From positions 1 through 10,723 of the forward strand of contig DHQM01000020.1 of assembly GCA_002408105.1 (NCBI GenBank): 10,723 bases of DNA, given 5' to 3'. Shown piece after piece: positions 5,360 through 10,723 of the stretch. This DNA comes from Gammaproteobacteria bacterium UBA5338. GTDB lineage: Bacteria; Pseudomonadota; Gammaproteobacteria; Pseudomonadales; UBA5862. The notes below the pieces were generated by a model. It was not told the origin of the DNA. It saw only the letters and a program-made list of their open reading frames with translations, and ran no database searches. Position numbers and translations under genes: made by a program. The first letter of the stretch is position 1; each line of letters opens with the position of its first letter.

Positions 5360-6919
5360 ATCCAGCTGCGGGCCGTCCCAGGCAACACGGTAGAGGTCGC
5401 GCCTTCGGTCCTTGTAGTTGCGCACGGAGCCTGCGTCACGCAGATCGGCGAGCTTGGTGAGGTCGAGGTCGACCACCAAGGTCATCTCCGTGTTGGGGGT
5501 CGCTTCTGCCGCAATGGCGTCCCGGTCGAAGGCAAAATCGGACGGCGTGAACACCGCCGATTGTGAATATTGCACGTCCATGTTTTCCACCCGCGGGAGG
5601 TTGCCGACGCTGCCAGTCACAACGACGTAGCACTCATTTTCAATGGCCCTGGCCTGGGCGCAGTGGCGAACCCGCAGGTAGCCGGTCCTGGTGTCAGTCC
5701 AGTAGGGTACGAACAGGATTTGAACCCCCTGCTCGGAGAGGATGCGCGACAGCTCGGGAAACTCCACGTCATAGCAGATCAACACGGCGATGCGTCCGGC
5801 ATCGGTGTCGAACACCCGCAACCGGTCTCCACCACGCATGCCCCAATAGGCGCGCTCATCGGGCGTGATGTGGAGTTTTTGCTGGTGGTCGATGGTGCCG
5901 TCGCGGCGGCACAGGTAGGACACGTTGTACAGGTGGCCTTCCGGTTGGTACACCGGCATGCTGCCGGCGATCACGTTGATGTTGTAGCTGACCGCCAGTT
6001 CTGAGATGCGCTCGACCAAGGGCTCAGTAAACGATGCCAGTCCGCGAACCGCCTGGGCGGGATTGTTTTGGTTGAACTGCGCCATCAGCGCGGCGTTGAA
6101 GAATTCGGGCAAGAGCGCGAAATCACACTGATAGCCACCGAGCGCGTCGATGAAAAACTCCACCTGTGTAATGACGTCTTCGACGCTGCTCAGGGGGCGC
6201 ATCTGCCACTGCACCGTGCCCACTCGGGCACGGGATTTGTTGGCCCCAATCAGAGGGGTTGCCTTGGTCTGGTGGGCGATGTTGCTCCACTCGACCAAGG
6301 TTGCGCAGGCCTGGGACTCTTCATCGTCCGGCATGTAGCCCCGGATCACGCGCCGTACGTGAAACCCGTTGGCCAGCTGAAAGCTCAGAATTGGATCGCG
6401 CAGCTCGTTGCGAATGACCTCTTCGATGTACTGCTCGGGGCTCATCTGGTCGGCGTACTTGACGTAGCCTGGGATGCGCCCACCCGCCACGATGGCCCGT
6501 AGGTTGAGTTTGCGACACAACTCCTTGCGGGCATCGTACAGCCGCCGGCCGAGGCGCATGTCGCGGTACTCCGGATGGACGAAGACGTCGACGCCGTAGA
6601 GGACGTCGCCGGTCGGGCTGTGGCTGGTCAGGAACCCGTTGCCAGTGATTTCTCGGTAGCTGTGGTGGTCACCCCAGCGGTCGTAGTCGACGATCAGAGA
6701 AATTGCGGCAGCCACGATTCTGCCATTGTCCTCGATGCCAATCTGTCCTTCCGGAAACCGGGCCAGCTGCGCTTCGAATTGCGCCATCGACCAGGCACCG
6801 TCCAGGGTCGGATACACCAAGTCCATGATTTCAGCAATGTCCTGGTAGTCCTGGTGCTGCAGGTTTCGCAGTACCAGGTGGTGCTCTTCGTGGGAAGCGG
6901 GTATCGGCTCTTCACTCAT
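5348..6919 (-). CDS. Fused GNAT acetyltransferase / nitrilase-superfamily carbon-nitrogen hydrolase
   Basis: 523-residue cytoplasmic two-domain protein. The N-terminal GNAT domain (about 15-215) has an acetyl-CoA-binding segment VDVFVHPEYRDMRLGRRLYD (110-129), in which the first Gly of the usual loop is replaced by Arg122. The C-terminal domain (about 230-515) has the full Glu-Lys-Cys triad of nitrilase-superfamily amidases: Glu272 in LLPEFF, Lys348 in QQKLHITPDE and Cys382 in LICYDVEFPE. The fusion is a known architecture (nitrilase-superfamily branch 12, B. subtilis YhcX type, similar length), but no substrate is established to my knowledge. The GAGAG sequence six to ten bases upstream supports the start at 6919. 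It is convergent with the tRNA and lies 253 bp downstream of the R3H ATPase gene, so it probably has its own promoter. Confidence 0.93.
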   Translation of the reverse strand: MSEEPIPASHEEHHLVLRNLQHQDYQDIAEIMDLVYPTLDGAWSMAQFEAQLARFPEGQIGIEDNGRIVAAAISLIVDYDRWGDHHSYREITGNGFLTSHSPTGDVLYGVDVFVHPEYRDMRLGRRLYDARKELCRKLNLRAIVAGGRIPGYVKYADQMSPEQYIEEVIRNELRDPILSFQLANGFHVRRVIRGYMPDDEESQACATLVEWSNIAHQTKATPLIGANKSRARVGTVQWQMRPLSSVEDVITQVEFFIDALGGYQCDFALLPEFFNAALMAQFNQNNPAQAVRGLASFTEPLVERISELAVSYNINVIAGSMPVYQPEGHLYNVSYLCRRDGTIDHQQKLHITPDERAYWGMRGGDRLRVFDTDAGRIAVLICYDVEFPELSRILSEQGVQILFVPYWTDTRTGYLRVRHCAQARAIENECYVVVTGSVGNLPRVENMDVQYSQSAVFTPSDFAFDRDAIAAEATPNTEMTLVVDLDLTKLADLRDAGSVRNYKDRRRDLYRVAWDGPQLDGVG

Positions 6920-7172
6920 GGGTGCTCTCTCAATACGGGGTGACCATAGACTGCCGCTTGGACACCTTCGTTCAATTCAGTGGGCGGTCCGGTTCGTGAT
7001 CCGCTGCGTTGGTCCAAGGCCAGGGGCAGCGCGCGGTGATACGCCAAGCGGTGGGGGGACGACAAGCAGCGAGCCCCGCACAGTACCACTGCAATGGCAG
7101 GCGCGGCCACGGGATTGTGCCGAGCGGATGCAGTGGGGCGGAGCTGCCCGCCGAAGGGGACGGCGGCGCAGG
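6920..7172. other. Gene-free gap with an inverted repeat and a GC hairpin
   Basis: No convincing gene is present. Two structures are visible: CCACTGCA (7086-7093) with TGCAGTGG (7129-7136), enclosing a shorter GGCA/TGCC pair, and CCGCCG (7148-7153) with CGGCGG (7161-7166) just after the R3H ATPase stop. Neither is followed by a T-run. On the minus strand TATGGT (6942-6947) could be a -10 box for the GNAT/nitrilase gene, but the nearest TTGAAC is 21 bp away, which is too far for a normal promoter. Confidence 0.4.
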
Positions 7173-8693
7173 TCAGGACTGCGGTTGGACGACCAGCCTG
7201 CGGTCGGGTTCGCAGCCTTCGCTGGTGGCCTTGAGTCGGTAGCCACTGAGAATGCGGTGCTGTACCTGGCGTACGGAGGGGGACTGTGGTCGCAGCTCCA
7301 CCTCAATTCCTTCCACCATCGCCCGGTTGGCGGCAGCTTCGGCTTCCTGCACTGCCACCGCCAGCTCGCTGTCCGCGGGTTTGTTTAACTGCGGCAGCCG
7401 GTGCTGCAACATGCGGCGAATCTGGGCCGTGGTGCCGCGCCGGACCATGTAGACTGGGATGCCGGTGGCGGCGACCATCTCTTCGAGTTGTGGGTCCTCG
7501 ACCCGCGCCCGCAGCGCAACGATCAGGTTGGCTTTTTCTGCCCGGCCCACCGACCGCGCGTTGATGCCGATATCCCGCAGGGCGCGATCCAGCGAATCGC
7601 GGGGAATTCCGTAGGGGAAAACCCGCACCGGATGGCGGCTTTCCTTTGGCGGCAGCGGCGGTGGGGTGGTCAAGAGCTTCGGCTGCACTTCCCGTTCCGG
7701 CTGGGCATCGGCTTCGACACTGTGCCGGCGCCGCGACCCTCCCGGACTGTGTCCCCGCAGCAGTGCGTCCACCGCGGTGGACGCGTGTCGGTGCACGACC
7801 AGATCATCGTGGCCGAGAATTTCGACCACCGCCGTAAAGGTCGGATCGGCGCGGCGTTCGCTGACGGTTTTGCGCATCGACCCGCGGATGCGGGCCTCCT
7901 CGTCTCCAAGGGTCACGTTTTGAACGCCGCCGACGAGGTCGTTGAGCACGGGGTTTCGGACCAGGCTTTCCAGCCGGTTGCCATGGGCGGTGCCGATCAA
8001 CTGCACGCCGCGTTCGGCGATGGTGCGCGCGGCCAAGACCTCTTCGGCGGTGCCGATTTCGTCGACCACAATGACTTCGGGCATGTGGTTTTCGACGGCC
8101 TCGATCATCACAGCATGTTGCTGGTCCACCCGCGCCACCTGCATCCGCCGGGCATTGCCGATGGCAGGGTGGGGCACGTCCCCATCTCCGCCAATCTCGT
8201 TGGATGTGTCAATGACCATGACGCGTTTGTCGAAGTCGTCGGCGAGGGTGCGGGCCAGTTCACGCAGCCGTGTGGTCTTGCCGACACCTGGAGGGCCGAG
8301 CAGCAGGATGCTGGAACCGGTTTCGATCAGGTCACGCAGCGGTGCCAGGGTGCCGCTGAGCGCACGGCCGACGCGCAGGGTCAGACCGATGATGTCGCCA
8401 CCACGGTTGCGCAGCGCGGAGATGCGGTGCAGGGTGCCTGGCAGGCCGGTGCGGTTGTTTTGGTCGAAGGCTCCAAGTGGCGTTGCGATCGCCGCGAGCT
8501 GCTCGGCCTGCAAGGGTTCGGGGTCAAGTTGGATGTTGTGGCCGGGGTAGCGGGCGATGGGTGGTCTACCCAGGTCCAGGACGACCTCAATTAGGCCGTC
8601 TGAGTTGGCGCCTTCGCGCAATCGGTGGCCCAGTCGTGAAGGAAGCAGGTCCAGCAGCGGAGTGAGTTCGTCTGACAACTGCATCTTGGTCAT
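7173..8693 (-). CDS. Ycf45-like AAA ATPase with C-terminal R3H domain
   Basis: 506-residue soluble protein of the family annotated in cyanobacteria and chloroplasts as Ycf45 or R3H-domain nucleic-acid-binding protein. The order is: N-terminal region (1-110), AAA-type ATPase (about 115-300) with Walker A GPPGVGKTT (133-141) and Walker B VIVVDEIG (207-214), a basic and Pro-rich linker (about 312-352), a middle domain (about 355-435), and an R3H domain (about 445-503) with Arg475 and His479 in SVRQVQHR and the ending EPDRRLVV. R3H domains bind single-stranded nucleic acids; the ATPase core resembles SpoIIIAA/PilT-type motors. The cellular role is not established. The start at 8693 has GAGG only two bases upstream; the ATG at 8684 is an alternative with eleven-base spacing. 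A possible promoter lies just upstream. Confidence 0.9.
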   Translation of the reverse strand: MTKMQLSDELTPLLDLLPSRLGHRLREGANSDGLIEVVLDLGRPPIARYPGHNIQLDPEPLQAEQLAAIATPLGAFDQNNRTGLPGTLHRISALRNRGGDIIGLTLRVGRALSGTLAPLRDLIETGSSILLLGPPGVGKTTRLRELARTLADDFDKRVMVIDTSNEIGGDGDVPHPAIGNARRMQVARVDQQHAVMIEAVENHMPEVIVVDEIGTAEEVLAARTIAERGVQLIGTAHGNRLESLVRNPVLNDLVGGVQNVTLGDEEARIRGSMRKTVSERRADPTFTAVVEILGHDDLVVHRHASTAVDALLRGHSPGGSRRRHSVEADAQPEREVQPKLLTTPPPLPPKESRHPVRVFPYGIPRDSLDRALRDIGINARSVGRAEKANLIVALRARVEDPQLEEMVAATGIPVYMVRRGTTAQIRRMLQHRLPQLNKPADSELAVAVQEAEAAANRAMVEGIEVELRPQSPSVRQVQHRILSGYRLKATSEGCEPDRRLVVQPQS

Positions 8694-8734
8694 GGCCTCA
8701 GCGGGTGCCGACCCGAACAGCAGGGTTCCAATCC

Positions 8735-8764
8735 ATCATACGCGGGGGCGCCGCCGCCTGACCA
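8735..8764 (-). promoter_or_regulatory. Possible promoter of the R3H ATPase gene
   Basis: Read on the minus strand: TGGTCA (8759-8764, four of six to TTGACA), an 18-bp spacer and TATGAT (8735-8740, five of six to TATAAT). It lies in the 98-bp gap between the small upstream gene and the ATPase gene. A GGGGG/CCCCC pair in the same gap has no T-run. Confidence 0.35.
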
Positions 8765-8791
8765 CCCCCAGCGGCCCGGCAACGGCTGTGA

Positions 8792-9034
8792 CTAGATCTC
8801 GGGGCGCGCCTGATAGGCCTGCAGGTCCCAGGAGCGGTGCGGCACACTGTAGCCGATGATGTAGATGCCACCGTCGTCGCCACGCACCTTGAAGTAGGCA
8901 CGGGCGTCGCTCGGCCAGCGGTCGATGACTTCCTCAACGTGCACCATGCCACCCCACAGCCTGAACCGTTGGGGCTGTGGGTCGCCCGTGGCGGGCTGGG
9001 TTTCAACCTGTAAGCTGAACCGATCCTGGTGCAT
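8792..9034 (-). CDS. Small uncharacterised protein, 80 aa
   Basis: Not recognised with certainty. The sequence has the look of a small beta-rich conserved protein: RFRLWGGMVHVEEVIDRW (23-40), then AYFKVRGDDGGIYIIGY (46-62) and RSWDLQAY (67-74). The pattern of a Trp-containing strand, EEV(I/L)DRW, YFKV, then a G-G-x-Y strand and a W-x-L ending resembles DUF6504-type small proteins; this is a weak recollection. No signal peptide, membrane segment or Cys. I chose the ATG at 9032-9034 because GAGGG (9042-9046) lies seven bases upstream. An ATG at 9068-9070 would add 12 residues but lacks a good ribosome-binding site. It lies between the glycosyltransferase (86 bp) and the R3H ATPase (98 bp), all on the same strand. 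Confidence 0.72.
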   Translation of the reverse strand: MHQDRFSLQVETQPATGDPQPQRFRLWGGMVHVEEVIDRWPSDARAYFKVRGDDGGIYIIGYSVPHRSWDLQAYQARPEI

Positions 9035-9120
9035 TGGGGTGCCCTCGTCATTCGCCCGACCCCGCAACATAATCCAAGCACGCTGGCAACGCAAAGCGCT
9101 GGCTGTTGGGGGGGCGGTGT

Positions 9121-10371
9121 TCAACCCAGGGTGGAATTCAGGGTCGAATAGGCGCTGAGCAGCTGGTCGCTGACTGCCTCCCAAGAGAACCGTTGCACCG
9201 CAGTGTTCCGGGCATTCGACCGGCGCATGGCCTGTGCGTCGGCACTGCAGTCGAGGATGGCAACCAGTGCGGCGCCGAAGGCCTCTGGATCGCCAGGGTC
9301 CGCGAGTTCCCCGTCGACGCCCGGAGTCAGAATTTCCGGTGGCCCGCCGTGGCAGGTGGCCACCGCGGGAGTCCCGCACGCAAGGGCCTCAACGATCACC
9401 ATTCCGAAAGGCTCATAGGGTGAGGGACAAACGAACAAATCAGCGGCCTGGTAGGCTTGCAGCAACGCCTGGTCGTCGAGGCGATGAAACCAGTGGATCA
9501 ATTCGGTTACGCCGAGTGAAGCGGCCCGGTCACGCAGTTGGGCCAGATAGCGCTGCTCCTCGTCCGAGGGACGCTGCGGACCTGCCGGCATCATGATGCG
9601 AACCCGTCGGCCGGACTTTGCGGCCGCAGCCTTAAGCGGCGGTAGGGCGTTGATCAGCTCGAGAAACCCTTTTCTGGGATCCAGCCGGCCCACCGTAAAT
9701 AGCAGCCAGTCGGCTTCGACCCCGAGGGCAGAGCGCACCGCAGCGCGGTCGGTGGCCGGCGCGAAACGGTGTACATCCACCCCTGCAGGCACCACGCGGA
9801 CGCGCAGCGGTGTGCAGTGGTAGTCCCTGTGGATGGCCTCCACTTCGACTTGACTGGTTGCCACCACGAGATCAGCCGATCGCAACACACGACCCTCAGC
9901 GGCCAGGCGCAGCGGGTAATTGAAAGTTTGTCCGTCGGGGTCGGGCACCCGGGCCTGTTTCAGCGCACCGAGCGAGTGGCTGGTGAATGCCAGTGGCTTG
10001 CCGAATGCCAGGGCGGCGCCGAGGCCACTGACACCGCCATCCCAGTAGTGGCCATGCACGAGGTCACATTTGGCCAGCCAGTCCCCGTGCGCCGCGATTG
10101 TGTTGGCGACAAACTCAGCCAGGTGGGGTCCCATTTCCTCCTTGCGCAAAAAGCCCTGAGGTCCCATGGGGATCCGGTGCACTTTGCCACCGTCGCAGAC
10201 GCTCTCGCGCGGTGGCTTGTCGCCCCAGGCGCGGGTGAAGCACCGCACGCTGTGCCCCTGACCAGCTAGGGCTCGCGTGACTTCGGCTTCGTAGACGCAT
10301 TGCCCTCCAGCGTCTGGCTCACCGGGTTGCGCCAGGGGGTCGCTGTGTGGACAGAAATAGGCGATCTTCAT
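9121..10371 (-). CDS. GT4 glycosyltransferase of the sucrose-/mannosylfructose-phosphate synthase type
   Basis: 416-residue retaining glycosyltransferase, GT-B fold, cytoplasmic. The N-terminal half has the DAGGQCVYEAEVTRALA motif (20-36), typical of sucrose-phosphate synthases, then HGHYWDGGVSGLG (106-118) and FTSHSLGALK (129-138). The C-terminal nucleotide-sugar half has VPAGVDVHRF (194-203), GRLDPRKGF (228-236), and the E-x7-E motif Glu320/Glu328 in YEPFGMVIVEALACGTP. The expected reaction joins a nucleotide sugar to fructose-6-phosphate. HYWDGG recalls mannosylfructose-phosphate synthase, so the product could be sucrose-6-phosphate or mannosylfructose phosphate; specificity cannot be fixed here. 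The start has AGGA six bases upstream, which overlaps the stop codon of the preceding phosphatase gene, so the two are probably translationally coupled. Confidence 0.87.
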   Translation of the reverse strand: MKIAYFCPHSDPLAQPGEPDAGGQCVYEAEVTRALAGQGHSVRCFTRAWGDKPPRESVCDGGKVHRIPMGPQGFLRKEEMGPHLAEFVANTIAAHGDWLAKCDLVHGHYWDGGVSGLGAALAFGKPLAFTSHSLGALKQARVPDPDGQTFNYPLRLAAEGRVLRSADLVVATSQVEVEAIHRDYHCTPLRVRVVPAGVDVHRFAPATDRAAVRSALGVEADWLLFTVGRLDPRKGFLELINALPPLKAAAAKSGRRVRIMMPAGPQRPSDEEQRYLAQLRDRAASLGVTELIHWFHRLDDQALLQAYQAADLFVCPSPYEPFGMVIVEALACGTPAVATCHGGPPEILTPGVDGELADPGDPEAFGAALVAILDCSADAQAMRRSNARNTAVQRFSWEAVSDQLLSAYSTLNSTLG

Positions 10372-10379
10372 GGCGGGTC

Positions 10380-10723
10380 CTACGGTGTCGGCGCAACCAG
10401 GCGGTAGTGGTGGAGCCCTTCCAGCACGCCGAGTCCATAGAGGGCATTGGCCAGGTAGACGCGGGCGTCGGGGGCTTGTTGTTGCAATCGTCGCGCTTCG
10501 CTGCGGACATCCAAGGGGGCGTTTCCGACCAGGGTACCCATCAGGCCGCAGGTGAGTGCGTCCAGGTCATTGCCGCTGTCGCCAGCAAAGTAGAGTTGAT
10601 CGACGCCGAGGCGGTGGTGGCGCGCCAAGTACTTCAAGGCACCGGATTTGCCGGCCATTGCGGGCAACAGGTCGATCAGTGCGCGTCCGGATGCCTCTTC
10701 GATGCTATAGACCAGCCGGGTAT
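10380..10723 (-). CDS. HAD-family sugar-phosphate phosphatase, sucrose-phosphate-phosphatase-like (5' truncated)
   Basis: The C-terminal 114 residues are visible; the reading frame stays open to the right edge. The segment IDLLPAMAGKSGALKYLARH carries the HAD motif III lysine and the pattern typical of sucrose-phosphate phosphatases, and YFAGDSGNDLDAL is the acidic motif IV with the Mg-binding aspartates. The nucleophile DxD lies outside the window. It would dephosphorylate the product of the following glycosyltransferase, giving the free disaccharide. The stop TAG (10380-10382) lies eight bases before the glycosyltransferase start and forms part of that gene's ribosome-binding site. Related phosphatases act on mannosyl-3-phosphoglycerate or mannosylfructose phosphate, so the exact substrate is open. 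Confidence 0.82.
   Translation of the reverse strand, partial: TRLVYSIEEASGRALIDLLPAMAGKSGALKYLARHHRLGVDQLYFAGDSGNDLDALTCGLMGTLVGNAPLDVRSEARRLQQQAPDARVYLANALYGLGVLEGLHHYRLVAPTP

Noticed and set aside
7148..7166. CCGCCG/CGGCGG hairpin as terminator of the R3H ATPase gene
   Set aside because: No T-run follows on the minus strand, and such pairs are common in GC-rich intergenic DNA.
7401..8594. Long open frame (397 codons) on the plus strand
   Set aside because: It is fully antisense to the R3H ATPase gene, which has clear domains. Long antisense frames are expected in GC-rich genes.
9038..9379. Upstream extension of the small 80-aa protein into a 195-aa reading frame
   Set aside because: The extra part overlaps the glycosyltransferase on the same strand in another frame and has the Arg/Pro/Gly-rich look of a shadow frame. 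A ribosome-binding site supports the short form.

Overview
The window is a GC-rich bacterial chromosome segment, densely coded, without mobile elements or CRISPR. The gene order polA / engB / cytochrome c4 / dsbA / EEP-fold protein / GGDEF-type protein is the one I know from Pseudomonas and relatives, so the host is most likely a gammaproteobacterium. A sugar-phosphate synthase plus phosphatase pair at the right end, of the type used to make sucrose or a similar compatible solute, suggests a salt-adapted lineage such as Ectothiorhodospiraceae. That last placement is inference only.

Left part (1-5157). The 3' end of polA is followed by a 132-bp gap. The gap holds a good intrinsic terminator and a possible sigmaE/AlgU-like promoter, in the position that carries Spot 42 in enteric bacteria and ErsA in Pseudomonas. 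I propose a small RNA here. engB converges on polA, and its stop codon lies inside the terminator T-run. engB and the dihaem cytochrome c4 gene diverge from a 150-bp promoter region. Cytochrome c4 is followed by dsbA (periplasmic disulfide oxidase, with a lipobox-like signal sequence), an endonuclease/exonuclease/phosphatase-fold protein and a long protein with a degenerate GGDEF domain. The last three are tightly packed and probably form one operon. The EEP gene is better started at a GTG behind a strong ribosome-binding site than at the upstream ATG.

Middle (5158-5350). A complete tRNA-Gly(CCC) gene with encoded CCA lies behind a stringent-type promoter and runs convergently towards the next gene.

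Right part (5348-10723). Everything is on the minus strand. In transcription order it holds a truncated sucrose-phosphate-phosphatase-like HAD protein, a GT4 sugar-phosphate glycosyltransferase translationally coupled to it, an 80-aa uncharacterised protein, a Ycf45-like AAA ATPase with a C-terminal R3H domain, and a fused GNAT acetyltransferase / nitrilase-superfamily amidohydrolase. A 253-bp gene-free gap lies between the last two.

The points most worth follow-up are the candidate small RNA between polA and engB, the loss of the GGDEF catalytic signature in the protein co-encoded with DsbA, the R3H-AAA ATPase, and the possible lipoprotein form of DsbA. I found no clearly new multi-gene system. 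The conserved dsbA-EEP-GGDEF cassette is the nearest candidate.
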